Positions 37,356 through 49,345 of a stretch of DNA of 64,000 bases are shown one piece after another. Both the position numbers and the translations under genes were made by a program. The stretch spans positions 25,770,281-25,834,280 of the forward strand of contig CM030706.1 in NCBI GenBank assembly GCA_017979445.1. Direction: 5' to 3'. The DNA comes from Akebia trifoliata (Eukaryota; Streptophyta; Magnoliopsida; Ranunculales; Lardizabalaceae). The notes under the pieces were generated by a model. It saw only the letters and a program-made list of their open reading frames with translations. It searched no databases and was not told where the DNA came from. Each line of letters opens with the position of its first letter. Within the stretch, counting starts at the first letter, position 1.

Positions 37356-39360
37356 TTATTGAGGATCAAACTTGAAAAGCCCCAAGTAGTTTTCTTAGTT
37401 TTTTATTTATTTCTAGTTTTTTGTTTATTTGTTTATTTTTTATTTTTATCAATATTTTTTGCTCAATTATTGATCATTTGTTTGGTTTATGAATATTCTA
37501 CTTTGGCATATTTTTTTGTTTTATGGTTCAATCAAGGATCATTTGGAATGCCCTAAATAATTCAAGATTTTAAGGGGATGGTTTTATTGAGGATGGGATA
37601 ATGATTGTTGGACTATGAAGTTTGTTTTTAATTTTTTTTTAGGTACGTGTGTGGATTTTTTTAAATATTTTTATTTTTGTTAGATGTGTGCAATCTGTCC
37701 TTTATTTATATACTGTTTACTAATAGCACCCCAAAAAAAAAAATTTATTTATTTTTTTGCTTGTTGTCAACGGACAGCACAACTCACATAGTAAATAAAA
37801 TAAGATAGTCTTCATGGTTGAACCATGAATAAAAAAGGGTGGTGTGCCCTTAGTAAAAGCTTGCTTTTGCTTTTCGAACGCTTATTGTTTTAATCTGATT
37901 TTTCTACCCAGTACCATCATCTTCAACAGAGACCGATCAGTTTTGGTCTCTCAATCTGATCGGTTTTGATCTTTCAATCCGATCGGTTTAGGACCTAAGA
38001 AAACTACCAATTTTTCCTTATAAGGAGGTACGGAGCTTCAAATCGATAAACCCTCTTTGAAATCCATCCGATCTAAAAATGATGTTTATGAAAATCTATC
38101 TTTCTTTTGTCGAAGAAACTGGTGTCGGTTCAAATCGATGGAAAGCTTCTTATTCAAAGGGAAATAGTGGATCTCTCTCGAAGAGCCAAAATTTTTCCAA
38201 AATCAAATCCCTATTGGCTTCCTTCTAAGAATCGTTTGATTATTCGACCAACAATTTCTGTTCTATTTTGAAACCCAATTTTTTTTTTTTTAGAAAAAAA
38301 ATAAAGGCTCAATGTCGATTTCTCTTTGCTGGGAGATAAAGAGCTTTCTTTTTGTTTGGAGATGAAGAGAACGATCTAAAGCTAGAGATTAGGACCGTCC
38401 AATTCATCAACCTCGCTAAAACCATTCACCGATGAGGAAATCTTGAGATCTATGCAATTACATCATTTCCAAAAGCTTCCACGTTCTTTTGGAGCTAATA
38501 ATCATAAAGTGTATAATGAGTTTGTTCAGAATATTTTGGGTTCTTGCCTGGCTACGATTCGCCAAGATTTTCATTGACAGGTTATGGGATTGATATAGAT
38601 CCATCCCCTAGAAAAGCAACTCTAGTTGACGAATTTAAATTTGAGACAGAAAAATAATTTCATGGAGATGAACAGAATGTTGAAGAATTGATTTTATATG
38701 AAGAACTCTTCGTTAAAATGCTCAGTTACACTTGAGAACAATTTATAGAATCAGAAATGATTTGGAAACGGTTGGATTGATTTAAGAAAAAAAAAACAAA
38801 TACCGTGCTTTTCTTTCAATTTTTTTTTATACTTTCGTTTTGGTTTCTATTTTGTTTTAAAATAAAAAAAATGAAAAAGTTGTGTTCGGTTTTGTTCAAT
38901 AGGTCCTTGTTTATAAATAAATAAAAAGAAGGGAGGATTTTCTACGTACGTGATTTAATAAAACATAGTTTCTTTTACAAAAAATATAATCATTTTATTT
39001 TTTTCTTTTTCATGTTAAAAAATAAAAAATAAAAAAAATTCATCACTCCTTACCTCAACAATTACCATTCTATCCTCAATTTAATATCTTGATTTGTTTA
39101 GGGTCACCCAAAGTGATCTTTGATGAGACCATAAAAATAAGATAAAAAATTATTTTGGTTCATGCTATGCCTCTTTCAATGTTAGATATGATTGATTACT
39201 CCTTGTTATATCTGATTGATTGCCTATCTAATATGCCATGATTTGATTGATATATATCTTTGATGTATATGCCTTAATTGTGATCTTGATGTTATGGATA
39301 TTGTTTTTATTTCTTGATCAATATTTGAAATCCATACTCTTGTGATCTGATTTGGTTCAT
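37356..39360 (+). other. TatA leader, no gene recognised
   Basis: It contains T-rich runs, a short tandem of (T/C)GATC(G/A)GTTTTGGTCTCTCAATC type units at about 37925-37990, and AT-rich DNA. The part around 39040-39130 (GGTCACCCAAAGTGATCTTTGAT) matches TatB at about 61555-61650 in reverse complement. No coding frame with recognisable motifs is seen. Confidence 0.55.
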
Positions 39361-40085
39361 GGGCCTATTTATCTGGAAAACACCCCGGGCTCATCCCACC
39401 CTGTATTGCACACACCACTAACATGTTTATTGCTTTGCACGCTTGTATGTCCCATACAGCCAACGTGGCACTAGTGCGTGGCCCGATCTCTTCGGAGATG
39501 CGACGTCATTCATGAAAACCACAACTCCAATCAAGTACTTTAGGGTATATTAAATTGGGGCATCAGTACTGTTTGATCAGATGACATTGAAAGGTATATC
39601 GATGCACCCATGCTGGGGCGACCTGAGCCTTTTGTCATATTGTAAGCCGCACAATCACATGTCCTGATCGCCAATCTTAGACTCGTACCTATACGGTATA
39701 TCAAAGTTAATGTAAGTTCACCAACTGCACTTCTTGATTAAAATCAGTGCCTAAGTGAGATCCTACCACGATGTACTACAGTACAAGGGAGATAGACTAC
39801 GTCTATTCTAGATGAGAGGTGACTTAAGAGTATCCTTGTTCAGGATCGTACGCCACCTCTCAATTGGGGATTAAACGGGCTACTTTTGACTTTAGAGATT
39901 TGAGTTGGAGTATTAAATTATCACCTATATGGTATATCAAACCAAGTCACCCCGTAACGTCTGATTAAGTACACTCGAGAGGTATATAAGTGTACTTGTG
40001 AAAGGGTGGCCAAATAAATTGCATTGCACATAGTAAACCTAAAGTTTAAGAGCTTTCCTATAGGTCACGACCCGAACTAACTATG
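39361..40085 (+). repeat. Conserved non-coding block shared by TatA and TatB
   Basis: About 725 bases, more GC-rich than the surroundings, align in reverse complement with 60210-60985. Examples: GCACACACCACTA, CACGCTTG(T/C)ATGTCCCATA, CTCTTCGGAGATGCGA and CATTCATGAAAA. Internally it repeats a module with GGTATAT and a GATTAAGTAC/GATCAGATGAC-like stretch. No open reading frame explains the conservation. Confidence 0.75.
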
Positions 40086-40869
40086 GGTATTCCCAGGTTG
40101 ATATATTCAATCCAACCAATTGGTAAGTGGGTGGACCGATCCAGGTCGTTCAAACTAAACCCGTAATATCGGTCCAACCCAATAAAATCAACTTAATTGA
40201 TTAACTATGCCGGTCCATTGAGTTGAACTTAGTTTACATCAAACCAACCAGTCAGCCCAATTGAAAATAGGTCTTATTGAATTACATCGAATCAATTAGA
40301 CTGATTGGTTCTTAGTCATAAACTACTCATTTCCTCCCAATGGATATGAACAGTTCATAGCTAATCAATTGGACCATTTGGAACAAGCATTTTAATCAGC
40401 TTTTACAAAATCAAATGGATCAATTGATTACAAGCAAGGAAAAGTCTAATTTAGTCAATTAGGTCAGATCGGTCTAAATAAAACTAACAACTTGATTGGA
40501 TGCGTGGTTTCATTCATAGAACATGCCAAATCAACGGATTCCTATTATTTCATTATATTTGATCTAATCAAATGAATTAAATTGGTCACATCACATTGCC
40601 CATAGGACTGTATTAATTTTTCATTTTGGTAAACTTGGTAATGATTAAGGATGCATCTGGATTAAACAAAGAAGGAAATATTTTATTTGATCGAAATTGC
40701 TCTAAGACATTCTACATCATCCTATTTTGTGTCTAGTCTTCTAATACATCTTTTCCCCGGTCATTCTCTCAAGTCATTTAATTGGTCGTTTAAGCACAGT
40801 CTTTATTGTTTGGTAAAATCCTTTGCCCTTATTGATCGCGATCTTCAGTTTATTTTTGAAAGATCATCA

Positions 40870-41537
40870 ATTTTCAACACGACTAATCTACGTCAAATCA
40901 TGCAAGATTTTGTGAACCAGATGAATCATGCTTGCCAATGCCATCCGATGGTGGTATGTCAAGATAACGAAGACAAACATGGAGGGGATTCAACAACTAG
41001 AATCGATACTTCAAAAAAATATGAATTACTAAGCATGCCTAAATAGACGGAGCTTCCTGTCCAAGAATTCACCTATGCTCGTATGTCAGGGACATGCATC
41101 TTCAAGATTTAGGGAGTGAACAAATGGCACAATTATTTTGCACCACTTTCAAAGGACTCGCTCTTGAATGAATTATATTGCTAATACAATCTTGACTTCA
41201 TAGTTGGGAAGAAATCATGGAAGAGTTTATGAAACATGTTAGTCTGAAGATCACTAACTCAAATCCAATACAATTGACAGTTAATGTTGTTAAGCGATCC
41301 AAGCCTAGAAGAAAGTTTGATAATCTTAGGATGACCTTGAGTATCGCCTTGAGGATGTTAATAAAAAAAAGACTATTACAACCTAAGTCCGTACCCAATG
41401 CCCTTCAAAATAATGACAAAAGTCACCAGTTTTACGAGTTGCACCAAGTTACAAGTCATTACACTGATAAATGTATATCTCTCCGCCATGCTATTCAAGA
41501 CCTCATCGACGCAGAGTATTTCTTTTTACAAGAGTGA
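40870..41537 (+). pseudogene. Tat-like gag remnant (TatA)
   Basis: Plus-strand Gag of a Tat/Ogre-type element. Around 41080-41220, in shifting frames: YVRDMHLQDLG, EQMAQLFCTTFKGLALEW and SWEEIMEEFMKHVSL. These match the Tat Gag pattern of a fragment counted through a short DSL-A-W core. From 41217 one frame runs to 41537 with SHQFYELHQVTSHYTDKCISLRHAIQDLIDAEY, the C-terminal H..H..C..L motif of Tat Gag (HxxxGH-T-x-x-C-x-x-L-x-x-x-I-Q-D-L-I-D). The start of gag is unclear. The upstream frame 40687-41046 may hold more of its N-terminus. Confidence 0.75.
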
Positions 41538-41800
41538 CAATTTAGTTATCTTAGTCTTTTCATTATTTCTTGTCTCGTTAATTTTCAAGTTGTGTCAAGT
41601 TTCAAAGAGTATTTCCGTTTACAAGAGTCATTGTTCTAGTTTAATAATGGAATCCTTTTATTCCAATGAAATAAAAAATATTATTTTGATTATCATGTGC
41701 ACAACAAGTTTTCTAATTTTGAAAATGAATTGAATCTAAGGATAATTCTTGAGAAGTGCTAATCAAAACTGTCCAATTCCTAGAGGAACATGTAAAAATA

Positions 41801-41863
41801 ATGGACTTACTTAAGGAGTTCAGAGATGTTTTTGCATGATCCTATGAGGATACACCTGATGTA
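41801..41863 (+). pseudogene. Entry of Tat-like reverse transcriptase (TatA scrap)
   Basis: It reads M-D-L-L-K-E-F-R-D-V-F-A-stop-S-Y-E-D-T-P, the conserved LLKE(F/Y)(K/R)DVFAWSYEDMP motif before the palm domain. Here Trp has become a TGA stop. The rest of the palm, RNase H and integrase do not follow. Confidence 0.7.
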
Positions 41864-42818
41864 AGCACTAATATTTTTCAACCATGAATCCTTGGTCTAA
41901 TGATATTTCACCTATGAGCACGGCATATATCTCTAGAATCGAAAGTTATTCTGACAGTTCGAAGACACATCATATCTCGAAGGGGTCATGATCAAAAGAC
42001 ACAAAATTTATAACATGAATTACATTCAGAAGAATTGAATGTCACCAATGATTTCAAATACTCAAAGCAATCCATCAAATTGGATTAAGCACTTCAAGAT
42101 AATGAATTTTCCATCACAATGTTTAGAATCTATCATCCCAGGTATCAAGGAAAGGAACATTATATAATGGATGTCAAAAGGGGGACATCAACCAAGGGGC
42201 AAAGATTTTTCCTTTAGAAAAAATACTATCTCTAAGAGCCAGAATTGAAAATCAGCACTATAAGAGAAGGCTAGCTTAAGTACTCAATGTTGAAAATGAA
42301 ATCACTCGTTCAGAATAAATAGAGTTCCATCAAAGAAAGTTTGAGCCCAAGTAGGGCAGATCAGTTATCATCGAAGAGACCTTACAAGGCAAAGCATTAA
42401 CTAACCTCAATCAAATTTTGTGATACCCCATTTAAGGAGACCGCTTTTTGACCGATGCACTTTTTTCGATCTCACCCTTTTTCAAAAAAAATATTTTTCT
42501 TTGCTAACCCCTCTATCCAATATAAAAAGATTACCATTTTTTTTTTAAATCACACCAACCAATCAACTTAGGGGAGGATCTTTCGAACAACGTTTAGACT
42601 TGACCCAAAACTAAATTGGGGTATGTAGGCTACCTGAGAAGTTACTTCAGGCATTCTTAAAAAAAAATAATAAATTTATACTTCCAAAATGAACACAAAT
42701 AAAAAATGAATAAAGAAGGAAATATTTTTCAAAGAAAAATCTTTCATCCAAAGTATAGAAGAAAGAAAATAAAGAATGCCAAACTAGGGGTATTTAAAAA
42801 AAATTAATAATAATAATA

Positions 42819-42849
<31 letters not shown>

Positions 42850-43904
42850 TTTTACTTGAAAATGGAGAGTACATTAGACTAGGGGCATTTTTTTTGGGTT
42901 TTTGAACCATATATCCTTTCTTTCTAAACCTTCCTAAGCCCACATAAAAAGTTCTTTTGGGTATTTCGCAAAGGGAAGTTCGTGCTATCGCCAATAAGGA
43001 TCTCTCAGAAAAGAAAAGTAAAAGCTTGCTACGTTGAAAATCCATAAGGGCGACTTAGGCAAAAGTCAAGGCAAAAAAAAAAATATCAAAGCTCGTTAGG
43101 TTGAAAATCTGAAAGGGTGGTCTAAGCAAAAAGAAGAGCATATAAAAAAATAAAAAGTAAAAAAAATCCTGGCATGCTAGATTGAAAACCCAAAAGGGCA
43201 ATCTAGGCAAAAGTTAAGGCACCATTAAAGAAGAGTTCGAAAGGAGAATCTAAGAAACACCCTTCAAGGTTTATGCTGCAGTAGAAGGATCAGACGAAGG
43301 ACAATATTAAAGTCAAAGTTGATATAAACTCAGAAGACATCGAAATCATCTTTGACTTTTGAAGGAATATTTATCTGATTAAATGATCTGAAAGGGAAAA
43401 AGACAAATTAATTTCAAACTTCGAAGGAAAAATCCAAACTTTTAATATTCATCAAATTTTGAATTTTTCAAACAATGTTCATCTATTCAGAGTTGTAAAT
43501 ATGACGCTCTTAAAAGTCTCAAAATTTCAAAGGATGAGGTCACTTGAGTCAAGCATGTTTGTCTATTCTTTATCATCTCTAAATAAGGGCTTTTTTTATC
43601 TCAATCGTAGAAGTTATTGTTATGTTTTGTGTGTTCAAGTTGTCCATTGAGCAATCTTGACCTAATAAAAATTGACCATCTCAATAAATTCAAATATTGT
43701 CAAAATAGGTTTATCAAAAAGAGAGAAACTCTGATTTAAAAATCGATTTAGAACATGTGCCCAAAGAGAATGAGATGCCTAATATGTTTTGAACAGAAGT
43801 TTTCTTTTTGTGTTTATTCATTTTTTTGTTTGGGGATGAAAGTACCGCCAAACTCGTTGATAACTTAGACCTTTTCCCATAGGTGTTCTCAACCTTCAAG
43901 TTTT
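41864..43904 (+). other. TatA pol-deleted and 3' untranslated region
   Basis: No pol motif was found. 42615-42660 (GGGGTATGTAGGCTACCTGAGAAG) matches TatB near 57930-57975 in reverse complement. 43030-43220 repeats a GTTGAAAATC(T/C)..AAAGGGCGA(T/C)(C/T)TAGGCAAAA unit about three times. Confidence 0.6.
42804..42850. repeat. (AAT)n microsatellite
   Basis: About 15 AAT/TAA units with one interruption at 42821-42822. The open frame over it is an artefact. Confidence 0.95.
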
Positions 43905-44070
43905 TTCAAATTCATTCATTATTTCCCTGATCTATTCATTATTTCCTATATCTATTCCCAGATTTATTCATTATTTCCCAGATCTATTCATTCCCAGATT
44001 CAATCATTTTTTTCCAGATTAATTTTTAATCATTCTTTCCCAGATTCATTCATTCCTTCCCAGTTTTACT
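43905..44070 (+). repeat. Tandem repeat of CAGATCTATTCATTATTTCC type
   Basis: Units of about 20-28 bases (TTCATTATTTCCCAGATCTA and shorter forms). The reverse-complement counterpart in TatB is at 56625-56860. Confidence 0.8.
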
Positions 44071-44935
44071 CAACCAGATGCCACCGAGGGTTTTCTCAGA
44101 GTTTGGTCAACCTATTTTACTTAGCCAGATGCTGTCGAGGATTATCTCTGATTTTGCTCAGTCAAATGCCGCCTAGGGCTATTTCAGATTTTGCTTAACC
44201 AATTTTACTTAGCTAGATGCCATCAAGGGTTGTCTCGGATTTTGCTCAGCTAGATGTCACCGAGGGTTATCTCAGATTTTTCTTAGCCAGTTTTACTTAG
44301 CCAGATGTCGCTAAGGGTTTTCTCAGATTTTGCTCTGCCAGTTTTACTCAGCAAAATGCCACCGAGGGTTATCTCGGATTTTGCTTAGCCAGTTTTACTC
44401 AGTTAGATGTCGCCGAGGGTTATCTCTAATTTTTCCCAGTTAGTTTTACTTAACTAGATGCCGTCGAGGGTTATCTTGGATTTTCCTTAGCCAGTTACCA
44501 TCGAGAGTTTTCTCGGATTCTACTCAGCGAGTTACCATCGAGGGTTTTCTCGGATTATGCTCACCCAGTTGCCATCGAGGGTTTTCTGAGATTATGTTCA
44601 GCCAATTGTCGCCAAGGGTTTTCTCGGATTTTGCTCAGCCAGTTACCACTGAGGGTTTAATCGGATTACGCTCAGCCAGTTGCCGCCGAGGGTTTCTCGG
44701 ATTATGCTCAACCAGTTGCCGCCGAGGGTTTTCTCAGATTTTGGTCAACTAGTTACCACTGAGAAATATGCTCAGTCAGTTGCTACCAAGGGTTTTCTTG
44801 AATTATGCTTAGCCAGTTGTCGCCTAGGGTTTTCTAGGATTATGCTCAGCTAGTTGCCACCGAGGTTTTAACAGATTATGCTCAACCAGTTACAACCGAG
44901 GATTTTCTCACATTTTGCCCAGATTTCACTCAAAT
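44070..44935 (+). repeat. Tandem array with GCCGAGGGTTTTCTCGG core (TatA)
   Basis: Roughly twenty diverged units. On the right, the unit is about 37 bases: CTCAGCCAGTTGCC, then (A/G)CCGAGGGTTTTCTCGGATTATG. On the left, a longer alternation inserts TTTTACT(C/T)AGCCAGATGC. The core CCGAG..CTCGG is an inverted repeat. The array sits between the pol region and the polypurine tract. Confidence 0.95.
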
Positions 44936-45242
44936 TTTTTGTTCAGATTTTACTCAATTTTGATCAGACCCCCTTGAGGTTCATCCCATATTTCAAATGC
45001 ACACACTTGCACTTTTTAATTAGGGAGAATTTTCTAAAATTCAAGGATCTAACACCGTCAGTGAGAGCTCGTACTCCAGGACCTGACACCTTTTAGTTAG
45101 GAAAGAGTTTTACCCTCAAGGATCTACATGCCCTGACGAATTACTAAATCAAGCTACAAAATGAATTGTCACTAGCTTTGGCATTCGGATATCATATTAT
45201 CTATCGAAATAGATTTGGTATCTAGTTTGCTTCAACCCTCTG

Positions 45243-45257
45243 CCAAAGAGGGGCATC
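45243..45257 (+). other. Polypurine tract of TatA
   Basis: CCAAAGAGGGGCATC directly before the 3' LTR. TatB has the same tract on its minus strand at 55928-55942. Confidence 0.85.
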
Positions 45258-46276
45258 TGTAGACACTCCATTTTTGCAATCGCCTAATTAACCAACTCGT
45301 CAACCCGATTGTGATGGTTTCCAATGATGGATGAATATTCCAATATTTTTATTTGTTACTAGATATGTTTCAGAAATTCGCATGAGGTATCTCAAACTAA
45401 CAAAACTGTAGAAACCACGCTACGCTTGGAAAATATAACCCCAAAACATAGATATCATCATTTTACAAGCAAAAAGAAGTTTTACGATAAAAATAACTAA
45501 AAAATGATCAAATTACCAAAATACCCCTAACATCAAAACATCCTTAGAGCCCCCTTATGCTTAGGAAAACCCTTTCGAACACATAAAATAAGAAAGTGAA
45601 ACCAAATAAACCATTTTGTCAATTTTTACCAAATTTTACATAATTACAAAAATGCCCCTCATAGGGTTCACAATCGTTTCATGCAAAATATTTGTAAATG
45701 ACACAAACCCATAATCTCATCGAATTCCTTACGCTAAAATGATTCCAAAACATCCTAGAACATCGAAAAATGACCTAAAATACAAAAGTTATCTTCAGGG
45801 ACAAAACGATTATTTTTCAATTCTAAAATTTTTAATTTTGAAATTAATAATTAAAACATTAATTAATGTAAATTAAAACCTTAATAAACTTAATTTAAAG
45901 GAAACAATCACAGTGACAGAAGCAAAGCAAGGAATCACATACAAGCAGTCTCTCCGCCAACTCTGAAGGAACTAATCATTGCGATCATATAGGTATATTT
46001 CTTTTTTTTTTTATATTGGTTTTAGGTCTTTTAGAAATGTAATCTTTTTTGGAAAATAGTAGAGACCGACTTTTGTCGGGCGGGGTTAGTACCTAATACC
46101 TTCCAACCCCATAACATGATCCCCGGATCATAATTTTTTTATTTATTTGTAGATTAGTTGTTTTTATCCATTTAGAGTCAATACTCAACTCCTAGAACAT
46201 AATTACTAGGTGGCGACTCCCAAACCTCAAAAATCAAAAGTGGATTCGCACATTTCGCGGATCGAAGGCGTTTTCA
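45258..46276 (+). mobile_element. 3' LTR of TatA with internal deletion
   Basis: TGTAGACACTCC...GGCGTTTTCA, 1,019 bp. It aligns with the 5' LTR but lacks about 500 bases, equivalent to 36470-36975; the junction is near 45900. Confidence 0.9.
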
Positions 46277-46281
46277 GTTGG

Positions 46282-46420
46282 AATTTAGTAATGAACACCA
46301 TTTTCATTACTAACAGAACGAACCTAAAATCTTATCTCAATTTTTTTTTGCTCTATGGGCTATAGACACAGAAGAACTCGTAACCCCAATACGAAACTAC
46401 TAATGAGCTCTGAAACCATC
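46282..46420 (-). other. Element A leader and primer-binding site
   Basis: The leader resumes after TatA. The minus strand of 46407-46418 reads TGGTTTCAGAGC, one base off the initiator tRNA-Met site, two bases from the LTR. Confidence 0.85.
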
Positions 46421-49340
46421 TGTGGCGCCCTGCCAAATGCTAACAAAAATCCCAAGGTTACCTTGAAGTTTGGACATGGTTTTCATCATTCATGTTAGTG
46501 TTTCATGGAACTCAAAAAGAACTGGTAAGCCAATATCCAACAAATCTTGTATATAACAATGTAACAAAAGTATAGAAGATGTAGAAGATGGTAAATTGCA
46601 AACAACATAGAGTTAGATTAGAGTTGCGCAAAAAGGTAAAAATATACAAGATTACGAAAATACTCACTCAAACATGGACCTAATCTCTCAATCCAAAACT
46701 ACATACACCTTTTGGGATGAACAGGCTCCTAGGGGAAATAGTCCCAATGCTCACCGGGTAATAAACTCTGGTCGTCGGTATGACCCGCTAGATGATCCTT
46801 ACTCGATGGCTCTACGACTACCTCTTCGACTACAGGCTCTGAAGCGAAAAAAATAAAAAGGAAAATATAAGTAACAATGACTACCCAATAGGTCTACAAA
46901 TAATTTCTACTAATAACCTCTCCTAACATGATCGGGTAATCATACTGAATCATTTCAAAACATACAAACTTTACAAATTAAACTACGATTAACTGGTACA
47001 TATAGCTAGGGATGAGCAATTAAATAGTTTAAAGTTCCACATAACATCAATCATCCATACTCTTTATACATCTTTATTCTTATACAAATATAATTGACAA
47101 CATTTAAATTGTAGACATGCTTTTTAGTATAGAATTCAAAATAGAACAACAGATACATATTACACAATGGTGGGATAGTGAAATTAGAAAGTTGAGATTC
47201 ACGACTCAATCGCTCCTAGTCGAGACATGATGTTACAATATTTTACTGGCTTTTAGTTCCTAATTTTGTGATCGGTCGATGCACTTACCACATTGGATGA
47301 CCATTTATCCAACTTAGGCTGATCGTTTGATGTAACCGTTAATAATGGGTCTCTTTTCGATGTGTTAGAATGTTTGACTACTTCTAAATAGTTAATAATC
47401 ACTGACTAATCATCTTTGTCTATACCTATCAAGTGTACATGTGATTCCCAAAATGTATAACTCCATTCATATACAACCACCTTTACAATGCAAGTTCACT
47501 AGTAAAGATGAAAAGGAATGGATCCCGATTCCAGCTATGACTCTACTCTCATACGCATCCTATACCACGTATGAGCTTATTGGTCCCTACCGTACATCAT
47601 AAGATAACACACAATTTTGGATGATATGATGCATTTCCTTTTAGGCATTCACAGACTCTTTAACAGATTACAAAATAGATACATATGTATATATTATTTT
47701 TTCTTTAAAATAAAAGAGAAATTAACATAAAAAGGTTGAAAATAGATATTTAGTTTCTACCATGCAACAGTGGCCCCCTACCTAAAATAAATAACTAAAT
47801 GAAAACAGAACTCAGCGACCTGCGCTAACATAATTTAAATAAACATGCAAGCATAATCATTATCGCTGGATATCCGTTCACCAACTTACACACAACTCAT
47901 CAATGAAAAATGTAGACATCATCCCTCGTGTGTGACTCTAACATTTGTCGTTTCTCCTATTCTCCCCATTTTTTTATAATTGTATTTTTTGATTTTTCGA
48001 ATAAATTTCCTTTTTTTGGTGTTTTTCAACCCCATCTAATTTCAGTCAATATCAAATCATTTGTTTTTTTTTCAATTTTAAAATTCATTTTCATTACTTA
48101 TATTGAAAAGTTACGAAAATTTGGTCAAAACGGGGTCTTGGAAGTACACATAAGTCAAACTATCAAAACAACTTTTGGAGGTTGTTGGCAATGGTAGAAG
48201 CTTGATTCTGTCGTTTGTAACGCCAGAATAGCCTGCAGCAGGTAGTGCATCGCCAGCTCTTGCCAACAACACTGAACAATTGCACGAACTTTTCATTTTT
48301 CGATCATTTTTTTTAGGTTTTTCTTCCATTCTTGAAATCCTTCGACCCACCCACAAATTTAACGTTTAAACTTGATAAAATCAAATCCTTAATTCTAATC
48401 ACGAATTTAAAATTAAACAAAATATTTTCTATGATTTACAAATACAACCATATTTGATAAAAATTCCTAAATGCATATTTCAAAAACTATGGTTACTACT
48501 AAGAATCGAAAGTCCCCTTCCGAAGTTCACAGATGCCATAGGTGATGAGCTAGCACAAGAATCAAGGTTGGACGGCACGAGAGTCAAGGTTGGGTTGACT
48601 TGGGTGTAAAATGAGCGATGGTTTTACAAAGCTTCCAACGATGGCACTCTCCTTCTCTTCTACAATAAGAGACGAGACTTCTACCAATGAGGTGAAGCTC
48701 CGAGTTGGTGGACCCCAAGCTTACTTGTTGATTTTTGTGAGATATGAAAAGAAAAAAAGGGAAGTGAAGATCCAAGGTGATGAGAATGTGGAGCTAATCG
48801 ATGCCGACAATTTCTTCTTATTCATTGACGATCAAGTTAGACTCATTTACAATAGAACTCGATAAGAAATGGGTCGAAACCCTTGGATTGAGAGTGGGTT
48901 GTTGTTTGGTTCTTTAGAGAAGAGAGAAATAAACAAAAGAAAGTCAACTTTCTTTTAAATAGAAGGGGTTGAGGGTATATTTGTAATTTTCTTTCCATTG
49001 TTCCTAGTTTCGACGGTACTTGACTATTCGGACTCGAAAAATGACAAATGAGTATTCCATTTTGAATAATTTTTTGTTGTAAACCTAATGGTGGCGTCGA
49101 ATTTTTATACTTCTAGTTCTAACATAAATTTTACTATTTTCATCCGAACTCGAATTTGAACTTGCTGATAGGTTAAAGTATATATTTCGACCTTTTTAAA
49201 TCCAATGGCGAAGTTGATTTCTATTGAAAATGAACATGCAGTATCCGAGTATTTTAATCTAAGTTTTTTCTTTTAGGATTTTCCCAAAATTTTGTTATCA
49301 AGTTCCCTTGAGATACGAGTTAAAATTTTTGGGTATTACA
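46421..49340 (-). mobile_element. 5' LTR of element A
   Basis: TGTGGCGCCCTG...GGGTATTACA, 2,920 bp, collinear with 28210-31173. Confidence 0.93.
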
Positions 49341-49345
49341 AAAAG

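Larger units (their letters stand above)
35823..46276 (+). mobile_element. TatA: Tat/Ogre-like Ty3 element with most of pol deleted
   Basis: A plus-strand element bounded by GTAGG (35818-35822) and GTTGG (46277-46281). Parts: 5' LTR, primer-binding site TGGAGACTCTGCTGGGGA, long leader, gag remnant, a short reverse-transcriptase entry motif, tandem arrays, polypurine tract, 3' LTR. Reverse transcriptase palm, RNase H and integrase are not found, so it is a deletion derivative. It sits in the leader of element A and splits it. Confidence 0.9.
28210..49340 (-). mobile_element. Element A: Ty3 chromovirus (Tekay/Del type) inserted in element B
   Basis: A minus-strand element with LTRs 28210-31173 and 46421-49340, polypurine tract 31174-31190 and primer-binding site 46407-46418. 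It is flanked by ACAAG (28205-28209) and AAAAG (49341-49345). Internal order on the minus strand: gag, protease, reverse transcriptase, RNase H, integrase, chromodomain. It is interrupted at 35823-46276 by TatA. About 28 of the first ~150 LTR bases differ between the two copies by eye, mostly transitions, so the insertion is old. Confidence 0.92.

Noticed and set aside
40687..40860. Separate small gene upstream of the TatA gag
   Set aside because: It lies in the internal region of TatA, has no recognisable domain of its own, and at most represents the decayed N-terminus of gag.
42794..43045. Open frame over the AAT repeat
   Set aside because: Poly-Tyr/Ile from a microsatellite; no domain.
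43905..44935. CRISPR-like array
   Set aside because: Units are contiguous and diverged with no unique spacers, in a plant retrotransposon.
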